From NCBI RefSeq assembly GCF_051622035.1, contig NC_135358.1:22200501-22264500 (forward strand): 64,000 bases of DNA, given 5' to 3'. Below are positions 50,501-63,558 of the stretch, in pieces. The notes under the pieces were generated by a model. It was not told the DNA's origin and ran no database searches. It saw only the letters and a list, made by a program, of their open reading frames with translations. The translations under genes and the position numbers were made by a program. Positions within the stretch are counted from its first letter, which is position 1. The number at the start of each line of letters is the position of its first letter. This DNA is from Arctopsyche grandis. Taxonomy: Eukaryota > Arthropoda > Insecta > Trichoptera > Hydropsychidae.

Positions 50501-53500
50501 AATGGTGGAGTTTTCGCTAAAAAGCTCGGTCTACACTAGGGACTCCAATACCGGTACTACCGAAACTGATTTTATTTTGTTTTTGTTCAAAATTCGACGT
50601 TCGGTAATATTGGTAGTACCGAAATATAATAATCAATTTATGATATAAATGTAAAAAAAAATATTTATATTTTATGATACACTTAGCGGCTCCTTTGAAT
50701 AGCAGGTCAAAAAGGATGTTGAGTGTTGACTCATTGTTCGATTAATCCGCACACTAGCCGATACATCTTTTTCTTCTAAATTCCAAACAATTCAACCAAT
50801 TGAAATAATTATGTATATACCGGCAGTGCCGGTTTTCTAAGGTGTACTTCCGGTAGTACCGGTATTGAAATCCTTATTTAGATAGGATAAATACGAGGTT
50901 TAAGTTGAAAATTTAGTCGTAAACGACTAGTTGCTTATTCACAACCCGTCCTAGTTTACTGGCATTAGTTTTTAAACCCGTGCAAGTTTTTAACCCTCGT
51001 CAAATAAATAATTCACGATGAGCATTAAGGCCTATCTTTTCCCAGATCTGTTTAGACAGCGTGCAGGCGTTCGACACTAACGCCCCCACGCGAGTCGAAG
51101 AACGTCAAAATGTATGCACTGAATGACAAAAAAAACGTTCGTATTGCGTGAAAGTGAGTCTTTTTACTCACGACACGATTATAGCGAAATTACCAAACCG
51201 TTTAGTCGTATGTAATATACATAGATACGATTCGCGTTTCGGAGCGATCGCAATTAGCGAAACGCAAAAGCGAATCGCTAATTCGCAAACGAGTCGACTG
51301 AGAAGTTTATTATTATATTATTGCAGTCGACATTTTTGTTGTTATTTTTGTGTTTAGATGTAGCTCGCGTGAAATATTCATAATTGGCGAGTGATTTTTT
51401 TGTATTTTATTTTTTTTGAAACACCGTGTGACCACGGTCGATGGCGTAAGGTACGCACCGTAGCGTATCGTCGTAATTTTCGTTTTCTAAACCGCGCGCA
51501 CGGCTCACTTTTGACCCTTTCTTCGACTTTCACGGTTTAAATTTCGACGGATGCAAATTTTATTAGGAAAAAAATGGTGTTGCGTAAGTCTGAGATAAGC
51601 CGTCGTCCGGTTTTGAGCCGTTCTAAGTGGCACGTCTACATATAATCAGTTAATTACACCATTACAAATATTTTCTTTCTCGTAACGCAAGTAAAAGATT
51701 ATAGTACCTCTTTAAATATAACAATTAAAAAAAAAACTGTCATGTTTATCTTCCTCGCTCTATAACAAACATCAAATATATATTGAAACTCATTCCTGAA
51801 AATCCTCAAGAAAATTTATTAGGCAGCGCTGTAATACATATGTATGTAGTTTTAGATATTGTACGAAAAAAATTAAGAATTCTATGAAATTTAAGGGGGC
51901 TAAAATGAGCTGTTTTGAAGTAAAACATGACATTTTGCGTGAAATAGGTCATTTTGAAATAGGTCGAAGTGACGAGCCAGAATGTTAAATTACAGAAAAC
52001 GCAAATATCGCAAGGCAAAGATCGAAAATCGAAAAATCTTAAGTCGAAAAATCAAAAAAAAAAAGGGTGCATGTTCCTCTTGTTCCTGTTGTATCCTGCT
52101 TGCGCAAATTAAGTGAGTATGTACGTGAGTATGTATCGTTTACCATACAACCTTTTTTTTTGATCTTTCGACTTAAGATATTTCGATTTTCGATCTTTGC
52201 CTTTGTGTTTTCTGTAACTTAACATTCCGGAGACCGGTCATTTTGGCCTCTTTATATAATATCTCAAAAAATTCTAATTTTTTTCTGTATTTAAATTTTT
52301 AACGACTTTTATTTTCAAACTAATCAAGGGAACATGAAAAAAATGACGATTGTCTGAAAACAGCGCATCCCCAAATCCAGGGATTTTAAAAAAAGGGCGC
52401 CGGAACGCATTTATTGTCCTTACAATTCGAATCCATCCATATTTCATCCTCTTCATAAGGAAACCATATTTTATCATTTTGGTAAATCATACAAATATGA
52501 ATTGTGATTATTTACGCACGAATATTGTTTCGTCTAATTTCTTTTGAAACATCAAAAACAAGGGGGAAAAAGCCCTGCAGACACCCATTGCGAGCGTAGG
52601 GCGCTTTGTATGGAGACTTCTCGTTAATCAGTCAAAACTTATCATAATCGACCCAAATAAACTTCAATAAGTGAATATTAAGCGTTTGCTGTTTTTCAAT
52701 AAGAAAAAAATAATCAAAAAATTATATATGTCTATAATCAATATATGCAAATTTGTTATATGTCTATAATTAATATATGCAAAGATTTTTTTTCATCTGG
52801 CCCTCCAAACATTTCAAAATTCTGAACCGACCCATTTCTTAAAAAGGTTGGGGACCCCTGGACTAAGGCATATGGAAGATAACAAAGTAATAAAGAATCA
52901 TAATTAAATCAACGAAGCATCTTCCAAATATGAACTGGCGATTGGGTAGGTTACGGCATGTCAATTTAAACTCTGCCACAATAACAAACATATGTTTTGC
53001 ATTGGAAAATTAAATCGAATATACATATATCATACTAAAATTTTTGAATAATTTCTTAATAATCTACATAAAACTGAAGTTAACAAAAAAAATTACGATC
53101 ATCAATGGTGCACTACTACAAATTTCAAAACTTATATCACTTTCATTTCGTTTAAAAGAGTACTATTGGTAACATAAATGCAATACTTGGGGAAAAAAAG
53201 AGTTCAAAAAGGATTTCCAAAGAAAACAGAATCCGGTTCGAATCCAATCAGTCAATCAGATAGTGTAATATGTAGGTAGGCGATTTTACAGCGGCATTCA
53301 AATCTTAATTGATCTCCATAAATCGAATATTCTGACATTTTTGATAATAGCACCATGTCCCGTTGCTCGAATCGATCGAATATCGTAATGGCAACGTTTT
53401 TGCTACGGAACGGTACACAAAAATCATCGTTTTTAACGACAAGCGTTGCTACGCACCTGGACATGATCGATGTTCTTCACACACACAAATATGTATATAT

Positions 53501-56500
53501 AATATATAAAGTCGAAATTTACCGTAAGTTTACCTATATTGTTTTTTATTTTACCTGTACAATGTATGAACGTAAGTACTGGTAGGTTTTGTCCGCTTCC
53601 GGCCGATTCGATCAGTATTCAAGGCGAGCTCATATACACCCGTTTGGGAACCGGATCACGCAACTCCCAACAGAAATAACACGAATATGTTCATCTGATG
53701 GCATTTATCACAGTTCGACTTTCGTTTTTCATTCATAATTTAGCAGAGGGCTGTTCCAATTTGCCGCGTTTTGGCGCGCTTTCAACATGGCCGCCATCTT
53801 TGGAGCCAAACTACTGGATAATTCAATTAGCTTAAGCTCGTGTTGTAAACTCTATGTAGTAATTAAAATAAAAGAGTTTTCGAAACAAAGGCATTACGAG
53901 ACTAGTAGGAAGCGGACGTGTTCGTCACGAATCGAAAAACAAACAGATCGTGTCGTCTGAAGGGAAAGTCTACATGGAGCAGTACTAGTCGAGAAAAGGT
54001 TCAAGTTCTAAGACTATGTTGAATTTTTGGATTTGGCTAAGAGTTGCGTCCATTATAAATCTACGTGAGACGCTTTTCGAAACTTCGGTAGTGCGAGTTT
54101 TGTTTCCAAACTGTGGAAGTGCTCTGGTAAAGTACAAAATAGAAAACTTTTAAAACAAAAACAATTATCTTAATTGATTCTATGGGTCGTCTTACGAACT
54201 TATGTCGTTATCATACCGTTTTATAATTAATTATTTTAAATGAGAGTTTCTGTAGTTGATCTTCTGAAACGTTGTCCCCAATACTAAAATAGAGCAAGGG
54301 ATATTGCCGGTAGACTCCACGCTGCAGACTGTTTCAAATTTTATTATACAACCGTTTAATTATTTTACGTTGAGGAAATGCTTCAGCTGGAAGTGTTAAA
54401 TATAAAGTGTATTTAAATATTACATCCATTTCAATTTGAATTGTCTATGACGGATGTCCGGAATGCTACAATTCAAGTGCTTTACACAAAGTTTTCATTA
54501 CTTGTTGAGAACAAACTTGATATCGTTATTAAGAATTACCATCGTCATATTACATAGTGTAGGTGGGGCTTAAGGCGTGGACAAATTTCTGTTGAACTTT
54601 AAAAACAACAAATTGTTAACCATTGTTCAAACAGATACAATGACAATCAGTCACAAAAGCCCGTCTCAGTCGACAGGTCTGTGCCTAAACTCAAACTGAA
54701 TGTCAAATATAAACAAGGTAAAGCAAACTGAGACGAAGTCGTGAAGGTCCTCGAACTGTTCAACTTTAAAATGATTCTTAAATAATGTTGTTGTGGGTCT
54801 CATTCTTTGTTGTCTTGAACTCGCAATATCGCGTGATCCAATTTATCAATGGCTTTGTCTGCTTACTCCTACGTGTTCATACGATATATGTACATTATAC
54901 ATACATATGTATTTTTTCCTGTTTAGTTCGTTGTTTTCATATCCTGAAAGTTTTATGCGTGAAGACCACACCTCACGAGTCCCTAAAAATTAAATCTGTA
55001 ATGTGCCAAGTACATATACATGTGTGCTAAATTTAACCGGTTGACTTTTAGACTGGTTAAAAATGGCCTATGTTTAAGTCCAGCGACAAGGATAAGTTTC
55101 AACTCGGAAGATACGGATTTAGATGCAGTGAATTTTCTTCAGGGTATCTAACGGAGATTCGAACCTGTGACCCTTCTTGAAGAAGCTTCTCTGCGCGCAA
55201 CTCGCCCGTAAAGAACGTCTATTGTTGTGCGTAACAAACCGACCGTTAGGTTTTCTCACGCTATATTGCAAATGAAGAACGCAATCGATCGCCTTAACTC
55301 TTTTTTCCATTTTATTATTAGGTTTTTTTTGAATTTAAAGGCTTTATACCGGGTTGACACGATCCGAGTTACCCAGACCGAGTAGCTCGGACGTGTAGAG
55401 TTGAGCGCGGTCCGATTTACTCGGTCGAAAAACGGTTGGATCACCTGTTGCCACGTTACGGGTAACGTCCGAGATACTCGGTCTGAGCTACTCGTATCGT
55501 GCCAACCCGGGTTTTAGAATTTATTTATTAATTTAACTCCTATCCACCACGTGCTTATACGATTATTATTAACAATCCACTGTGATTGGCTCATACTCGG
55601 GTGTCTATTATAATTTATTCGTGTGATTTAGAGCTTGCTGATTCGTAATTAACAATTATTAGTTTCAAGAAAGTGCAAAGGTTTGAAATATGTGAATTTT
55701 TATACCATTATCACAAACTTTACCGCCTATCGTTGTTTTCTTACGTACATATGTGCTACTCTGTATTCTTGAGGAAAATTATCGAGGATGCGTAATGAAA
55801 GTGTCTTACAGTCCCAGTTCCCTTCTTGAAGTCGCGAAAAAGAAAAGAAAATAGGATTATTCATGGGAAGAATAGTCTTATTTTTAAAGTAGACACGTAG
55901 TGGTTTTATATCATACATATTGAAATAAATACATATTGAATCTGTATTAGTAACCAATACTCACCAATACAGCGTGTTAAGTAATTGAATTGGCATACCT
56001 GGAGCGGCATGGCCGAGAGGCGACATCGTGCATGAATTGCCATATAACATAATTATCCTATGCTATATGACAACACTGACAAAACTCAACGAAATAATAT
56101 GTCGTACACTGTGATATACAAAAGGTCCCGGTGACAATAAATCGAAATAATAAAAAGCTCGTAAAGATTCAATATCAAGCGATTAAGTTAATGTACGTAT
56201 GTTGCAATGTGCACGGGGTCTGGGGGAAGTTAATAGACACTATTTGGTGGGAAGAAAATATGCCCCTTTACTTTTAATCGTTGGATAAAATACGCCGACA
56301 TATGATAAAAATGCTGTAAATGTTTGAAATAAAACGTTAATTATGAATTTTGATGCCTGTATATCACCTGTTATCGTAACCGAAGATGGATAATCATTAA
56401 GGCAAAAACACACTGAATCAAACGGCACGGGCACGTTCTTGGCCTCCCGTGGTAAAAAAACCGACAAGTTTCTCCTACATTTAATCAAATATGTGAATCA

Positions 56501-57347
56501 TCGTTAGCGATCACTGGTCAAACCTATGTCAATACAAGGATTAAAGCCTGGGTGCCATCGCATAGATTATGCCTGCTAGCGTTTTTTACATGTGCGAAAC
56601 TATCTAAAAAAATAAGCACTTGCCGCGTGTCTCTTTGTGGCTGTGCCCTTAATAATTTTTTTACACGTCAAAAATTATTTAAAGACAAGCTTGAAACATA
56701 AATAATCTTGAAGTAAGTAATCAAGGAAAAAGGACAGCATGATAAAATGAATAAATCAAATCAAATCTTGCCAACGACTGCAACATATTTGATATGTCCT
56801 AGAAGCCGAGTTTATTACACCAATAAGCTATGTACCCCAGGAGAAGCTTATTGATCATAAATATATAAGTACATGACCATATGTATTTCTACACAAGTTT
56901 TCACGCATTTCAGATCTTGAAACTTATGTTCACATGTATGTAGAACCCAATACATCGAAAAGTAAACCTCGCTCCCAGAACTTATTTGCACACCTTTCAA
57001 TAAATCACTAACGATTTAACGCCAACGTTCATATGCCTATATGTACATACATATATACATATATGTATATTATATTTCATCCAATTTTTTACGGTTGCTT
57101 TTATCGCACTTAATTGTGTGGCGAAAATTCAATGACTCACATAATGATAGTTATACAGTTGTGTCGACATTGCGAGTCGTTGATCTTTTTTTAAGATTAA
57201 CGACTTCTCTACGTAAAATTGTCGACGTGGAAGCTAATGTGTTTTGTATTTTTTTAATTTAATAATATTTTTTGATTTCAGGGGAGCTGAACTGACGGAC
57301 ATAAGCATTCTGAAACGTATGGCCAACATAGAGGTGCTTGCATTTAG
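47542..57347 (+). CDS. CFAP410: CFAP410 (C21orf2)-like, first two coding exons
   Basis: Leucine-rich-repeat protein of the ciliary base; in vertebrates CFAP410 acts with NEK1 in ciliogenesis and DNA repair. Exon 1 is 47542-47621, beginning MTKLTEEMVVARSKQSDLSN and ending KRLNCW. Exon 2 is 57282-57347, encoding GAELTDISILKRMANIEVLA. The join is in frame and rebuilds the family order: M-x-KLT-x2-MV-x2-R-x-K, R-K-LNCWG, LTDIS and an LRR-like EV segment. The intron is 9,660 bp with a GT donor and AG acceptor. The next donor is at 57348; later exons (remaining LRRs and LRRCT) were not found and probably lie beyond the window. The 5' leader (47346-47541) is GTGCA-rich, and a MITE half copy lies just upstream. 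The start is fixed by the conserved N-terminus. Confidence 0.87.
48850..50189 (-). mobile_element. hAT element, short deletion derivative
   Basis: Same family as 25480-28328: CAGTGGCGTAAC at the left, GCTACGCCACTG at the right, GGCGCCCCC blocks inside both ends. The flanking octamers ACGACTCC and ACAACTCC differ by one base. Length 1,340 bp. Only fragments of the transposase N-terminus remain (about 49545-49252, FSPSAVLSEKQPSSSS), with frameshifts; the C-terminal half is gone. It lies in intron 1 of the CFAP410-like gene. Confidence 0.87.
50539..50873. mobile_element. MITE with CCGGTACTACC ends
   Basis: The left end GACTCCAATACCGGTACTAC and right end GTAGTACCGGTATTGAAATC are inverted over about 25 bp. 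It contains ATGATACACTTAGCGGCTCC, which also occurs in the degenerate copy at 7921-8450. No ORF and no clear target duplication. It is intronic in the CFAP410-like gene. Confidence 0.7.
51970..52235. mobile_element. Foldback element, copy 2 (both outer arms)
   Basis: Outer arms 51970-52068 and 52147-52229 are inverted: GACGAGCCAGAATGTTAAAT, AAGATCGAAAATCG and an A-tract on one side, complements on the other. The centre holds only one inner arm (TTCCTCTTGTTCCTGTTGTA, GCTTGCGCAAATTAAGTGAG), the other being deleted. It shares both modules with 21650-21945. It lies in intron 1 of the CFAP410-like gene. Confidence 0.8.
55349..55511. mobile_element. Palindromic MITE, about 163 bp
   Basis: Arms of 46 bp (55349-55394 and 55465-55510) match at roughly 40 positions. 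They begin CCGGGTTGACACGATCCGAG and contain two CCGAG(T/A) tracts each. The short central spacer has no ORF. Target duplication unclear. Confidence 0.72.
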
Positions 57348-60300
57348 GTCAGTATTTATATACTTTTTTTTTGTATTATGACCAATTAGTTTCACCAAAA
57401 TGTCACAGAAATGGAACAACTTTTTTATTTCCCTTATTCGCTCGTATACGCCTAACCCCGTTCATATTGATCACACTTGACCCATAGACGACATCGCGAC
57501 CTAACAATCGCCTCAAATATTCATTATATAAATGGACTCTCGTGCGTAGTAGTTTTATCATTTAACCAAACCCAATTTAATAGTTTTGTCATATTATATT
57601 CATTTTATGTGGTTGTATTATCTTCTGTAGTTTACCTCTCGAAGCTTAATTACAAGACAAAATTATACATCCATACATACATACATACACGAGGCATACA
57701 GTGGGGCATTTGACATAACTAAATACTGATGTTTGTTGTCTTTGTGAACTTCAGGTTTTTCTTATTTTTCGTTTAGTTCTTAAATAAACTTAGCTATTTG
57801 ATTTCAATCATACATACGTATGCATGTAAGTGCTTCATTGTGATTTAGATTTTGAGTTTCTCTGTGCGAGTAATTCTCCTTTATTTTCTTATGGATTATT
57901 AAGGATTTTCACGAAAATTCAATCTGGAACCAATTCGACAACTGCACAAGTATTTTTAACCCTTTGTGCGCTAGTGACTGACTCATCTGTGAGTCGCGTA
58001 TTGATTCGCCTTGTACGCCAGCGTCTCACGGGCGAGTCGCGTCAATTTCTCTTGCAAACGTATATTAAACGTTTAAAAATGGTTTTAAAAACACCATCTA
58101 TGGACAAACTTAAAAATAAAAAAAATCGATGATTTGAGTTTTTCGGGATTCTTTTCAGATCTCACTAGGGCTGCCAATTAATCAATTAGATATATGGTAA
58201 ATTCTGAAACGAATCATGACACATATCACGCTTATGCACCAAACCTCTGGAAGCCTCGAATTGTGTGATATGTCCAGAATCCCGGAAAAGCAAAATAAAT
58301 GTACTACAGGCCACCAGTATTTTTAAATATTTATTGGATCTCCTTAATCACCCAATAAATGCTGTGAAGCGACTTTGGCCTTTTATTTGGATCCTCCACC
58401 CATCCCTACGCAACAGTATTTAATGTTTTGCGAAATATTTCTCGAAATTAAGAAAAGTGTACTAATGCCACTTACAAATATAACGGCTCATATATACATA
58501 TATTTGCATATTCTACCTGTGACTTAATTTAAAATGAAATATAGAAGAGCCTTGTAAAAATAAAATATAGGTAGTTTTAAAATATAAATAGTTGTACTAT
58601 GCCTATACGTATGCTTCGTAGCGTTGCTTGAGATGGTGCATTGTAATATCTTGTGCATACACACATATGCACATGCAATGGAATTTAGAGAAACTAAAAC
58701 GTTCCGCACTATGTGGCTTTTAAGAAAATGCAACTTAACCCTTTCAGTTCCGTTACATGCAAATTAAACATTACGCAGCTTCTTCGATCGCACGCACGCA
58801 TGCAGCGAACCAGTTCTAGTCGAAATTATTCATATATTTACCTTTTCAAATTGGATATTCGCCATAGCAACGCATCTACTGGAATATTTAATAGATTCCA
58901 TTTTACAAAGCACACACTATTGTAGATTTTCACGATTTGGGAAATACTACGTAAATTCGTGACATTGTTGTGATGACGATGATGACCGTGCTGATGATGA
59001 TGAAATGCCTCATTCAGGTTTCAACTTATTGGTCATCATCGGCGCCTCCGCTTTTCGCCTTTGTTAGTGTACATACATACATATATTTCACCTACGCATT
59101 GATCCGATCTCCTTTTCGAAGAATTATCAAATCATTTTCCATTTTGAAACTGTGCTAATTTTATTTACCATATTCATTGCTTCATTGCTTTTTCCAACCC
59201 TTTTCATTATAGTTTTTTATGTACATATGTTGTCATTGCCACTCACTATAATCAAATAGCGTGTCGTACTATCATCGTCACACATCAAAGAATCGAAGAT
59301 CAACCATGTGCATCACCATCATCTTTATCCGCACTATCTGACGCTGTCGGACGGGGAACGGGTTGAACCAATAAAATAATAACAATAAAAAAACTTGTAA
59401 AAACCATCAAAATATATGCGTTTTCGCTTTTTAAAACACTGCAATCATCGTGTGCAGCCGATCGGATCGAAACTGCTGCGCGCGCGTAAATTGAGATTTC
59501 TCCAAATCGATTTTCAATTTAAATACGAAGAGGCTAGTAAAATAGTCACAATTGAGAAATTCAAAAGCCGATCGAAGGATGAACTCCTACGGTGTCTGGC
59601 TGGAGTCCTTTCGTGATCGTGTAAAGTCTCGTGTTCATGTGTAGACGAGTGTCCCACGTGTCCTTTTATGTGAGCGGGGCTCGCCCACACGTAGACGCTC
59701 TCGTCTATCTGTCGTAGAGAACCGGTCCATTCGACCGGTTCGCACTGTGGCTCTCAGCTACGCCCCAACGACATTCCTATACGGCTCTACGTTTTGACAA
59801 ATCACATTTCCACCACGAGAAAAGTATTATGTTTTACGTCAATTTGCATATTTGTACGTAACCTTCGGGTTTAACGTATGTTGCATTTTAATTAATTGCA
59901 ATAAATATTCTTCAGCCGTTTTGGGTGTATCGCTTTAATATGATTATACAGTTTTAAAATGTAAATTTTTTTTATCCGAATATTATTAGCTAGTATTTTT
60001 TTCATTTATTATACTATAAATATGTATTTATGAAAACAGTTTGTGTGTTTGTCAAATCTATGTACAGTTTTCCATGTAGAACCACTTTCATGTGTTTAAA
60101 TGTGTACTTTTTTTATGTTTACGAATTTTGTATAGGTACTAACTATCCAATGGTACTTCTAACTTGGCCCGTAGATGTTTTTGAAAAGGATCCAGAACCC
60201 AGGCTCAAAATAGCTCCATACAAATTTTCTAAAAAAATTATTTTTTTATCTTTAATCGCCTGAGCAACGCCAGATATATAAGTCTAATACCCAAATAAAA

Positions 60301-60990
60301 GAAGAAAACAGCGCATAATTAATAAATAAATGTATTCCATACACACAATTCTGCAATCTAAATAGTGCATTGTATAATATGTCTGTAATATTTTGAAAAT
60401 TATAAATTTTTTGTAGAATTTAAGCAAATTTATAAAAAATAGACAATAAGTACATATATTTTTCATAATATTATTATATTTTTCAAACACCTTTTTTTCG
60501 TCAGTTTCGTCAAAAACGGTCAGTAATTTAATAAAAAATTATCATTAAATATTCTCAAAAGTGGTCAGTAAAAAACAATAAAAGGTCACTAAAAAAAAGT
60601 AAATGGTCACTTAAAACAATAATCCAAAAAACAATAAACGGTCAATAAAATACAAAAAATGATCACTGATTTCTCTGATTCTGTTTTCAATTTTTCCAAT
60701 TATCTTAGACACATCAACACATCGTACTGTTCGTGCGAGTGTCCTTTTGAATTATTGACTATTTATTTTAAATGCTAAAACTTTTCTAAAAATCACTTAT
60801 TATTTAATTTAGTTACAGACCATTCAATTTTTATACTGACCACAATCATACAGACCAATTGTAATAGTAACTGACATCTGATTTAATTTACTGACCGTAG
60901 AAGAGAATTAGTAACTGTCCATTTAAATCAAGGCCAAACATTTTTACAAAGTTGTTTCTATGATTTATATTCATAATAATTATGTGGACA

Positions 60991-61075
60991 AGGAAGGCGC
61001 ATTTGGGGTTTACCTGTTAAGCCTTCCTGGTATATTTGTATATATGTATGTAAAAATAAAAATAAAATAAAATAT
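60991..61075 (+). repeat. LINE 3' tail with terminal stem-loop
   Basis: The stem AGGAAGGC (60991-60998) pairs with GCCTTCCT (61021-61028) around GCATTTGGGGTTTACCTGTT, followed by GGTATATTTG and an (AAAAT)n tail. It is the same family as 29401-29545 and in the opposite orientation. Confidence 0.72.
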
Positions 61076-62699
61076 AAAAATCGTTAATATTGGACAACAG
61101 CAGCCAAAAAACTACTGTTTCCTGTCATTTTATAAGTTTGCATTTCAATTGTATAAAGTTGAAGTAGTTGTTGTTAAAAAATACACGTGGATTGGTTCCA
61201 TCAGGCAAAACGATGTACCTATATATCCATGTGTAGGAGGACAATAAAACAAACAATGAAAGCGTCTGAAATCGAAACCACTTTCACTGATGTTTTCAAA
61301 TTCACCACAATTTTTGGTTTCCACATTACATATAAACAAAATATAATTACTTTTACTTCTGCTTTTTTATTATCATCAAATAAACATTACATACATAATA
61401 CATACACATTGATTCCTCCTCATGAAGGTCGTATTTTTTAACCGTTTTATAATTGAAGTGATGCTTTGAACGAATGGCAAATGTATGTAATTCTAAATAC
61501 CATGCTAGCGAATTTTAATTTTAACGCCCTGCAAACACGTCTTGTATCCATATTACAATTTTATTTTTATTTTTATTCGATTATTATAATTACCTGCACA
61601 TAAACTGCGTATTTTAATATTGCACGCCATGTTTAGTATCGTCGATATAAGAGCGGCTCGAGAAAACTGAATAATTGATTAGAGATTTATTTTATTTAAC
61701 ACTACACCAGCCGGTTCCCACTTTATATACATTTTAATTTCGACGCGTCTTCCCTGGGGTGTGATGGTTCGTTTCTAGACATTGAATTTATACAGTACTT
61801 ACGTACATCCTACATAAAATACAATTACTTTTCGTACTTACGGCACTCAAGAGACACATGTTCATATTTCATAGACGTACATATAATACAACACGTACAT
61901 ATGTACATTGCTGTTTGGCTATGGAAATTTTGACATTATTTTGTATATCTCATAATGTAATTATCGAATGAAAGCATCTCATTATAATATTTACACGTGT
62001 AATTAGCGTTTTGAGTGTGTTTATGTGAGTATGTATGTACATATGCATATTAGAATTAATTTAAATTTTCGATTGCAGTTGTTTTTTACTCTTTTTTTAT
62101 TATTAAACGTTTGGATAATAATATGATATGATATATATTGAAATGTCGGTTTATTTACAATGTTAACTATTTAATGTGCATATGAAAGTTATGTAAATTA
62201 CATACATATATGTATGTATGTTAATACATTAATTTTGAGAAATTTAAGAATGAAATATTGCAATTTCAGTTGACTTGAAAATATTCACGTGGTAGAAGTT
62301 TTTAGATTCTTAGTTATGAAATATGATTCCTTTCTCTCAAGACTAAACGTTTCAATTAGAAAGGCGTACGTTTCGCTTAAAATATATAATATAATATATT
62401 TATTATGTTGTTTGTGGTCTGTGTAAATATTTTCGGAATTATATTTATAAAATGTAAACAGCACATATAATATTTGAGAATATGTTTTTATTTTAAAATT
62501 TATATTTTAAACATGATGCCAAAAGAGTTGCCCCTTAGTGACATACATAAATAAATGGTATTAGACTTGTACATCCATATATAGATTAATTAATTATAAT
62601 TTTTGAAATCATATTCAAATAGTAGTGGCAAATAGGAAATATGATTGTTGCCAATTTGAATGATTGTTGCAAACAATGAAATTAGATAAATGGGATAAT

Positions 62700-62898
62700 T
62701 AAATTAGGTAGTGAAATTAGATAAAGCAAACTCTGATAAATTAGATAAAGAAACGATCGACTTGGAGTCACCCACCAATATCCAAGTCTGCAGAAATACT
62801 CCGAATAAATTATTTTCAATCGAAGTCAACCCAGGGCTTGAACCCGGGAACCCGTCGATGGTTAGCATTAACACAACCACCGAGCTATACTACCAGCC
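62700..62898 (-). repeat. tRNA-derived SINE-like sequence
   Basis: On the minus strand the head reads GGCTGGTAGTATAGCTCGGT, with a box-A-like TAGCTCGGTGG and, about 45 bases on, a box-B-like GGTTCAAGCCC (62834-62844). The region then runs into unrelated AT-rich sequence. No acceptor stem can be closed, so a SINE is more likely than a functional tRNA. Confidence 0.55.
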
Positions 62899-63326
62899 AT
62901 GAATTAAAATAAATTAATATGATTTTTGTAAATCTTCTCATAAATGTGCATAAAATCTGTCTAAAAGTTTCATTTTGTGAAAAATTCGAAATATCTTAAA
63001 TACATTATTGATTTAATTTGGTTCACAATTTTTTTTATTGATAAATTATATTATTTTCACAACTATACCTAAAAGTATGGTATAACATAATATTCCTGAC
63101 ATTTTTGCATATACAGGCGTAGATTAAAATTTGAAGGCACTTTTTCCAATCAAATTTGAATGAAAATCAATGAATAAATTATGTAACCATCGTCACGCAG
63201 ATATTCCAGTCTGTAAGTAGTTGTATAAACGTCTGGAAAATTGAATTTTCATTACAACCGGAAAATTATAGTACAGAATCGATAGCTCTCCGTACTAATA
63301 AGTCATGGTCGAGTCTGGGTTGCCAT

Positions 63327-63558
63327 TAGGGATCTCAAATCTGTGTATTCGAATACTTTTTATACGAACTTATTTTTTTTTTCAATCTACATACAACACA
63401 TTTGATTCTATCCAATGTTCCAGAGGATTCTATCCGATGTTCCGATGTCCATCTAGGGTTCTTTTAAAATTTAATAATGTCTTTACCTTTCTAAAACTTA
63501 ATCTAAATAATTGAAAGTTACTATTTGATATTCAATATTCGAATATTTGGTAACCCTA
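63327..63558. mobile_element. 232-bp hAT-type MITE with perfect 8-bp TSD
   Basis: Ends TAGGGATCTCAAAT and ATTTGGTAACCCTA, with ATTCGAATA repeats just inside both. The identical octamer GTTGCCAT flanks it (63319-63326 and 63559-63566). The sequence ending at 13140 (AATATTCGATTGGGATCCCTA-like) belongs to a related family. Confidence 0.8.

Noticed and set aside
55130-55215. tRNA-like box B (GGTTCGAATCTCC on the minus strand)
   Set aside because: No convincing box A at the right distance and no cloverleaf; may be a worn SINE, too weak to list.
56000-56040. ATGGCCGAGAGGCG, resembling a tRNA/SINE box A
   Set aside because: No box B follows within a suitable distance.
57956-58745. piggyBac-like ends TTAACCCTTTGTGCGC (57956) and TTAACCCTTTCAG (58735)
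   Set aside because: Both are in the same orientation and no inverted partner CAAAGGGTTAA was found, so no element can be defined.
62820-62898. Possible tRNA gene on the minus strand
   Set aside because: Box A and B-like sequences exist, but no acceptor or T-stem pairing could be completed; better explained as a SINE head.
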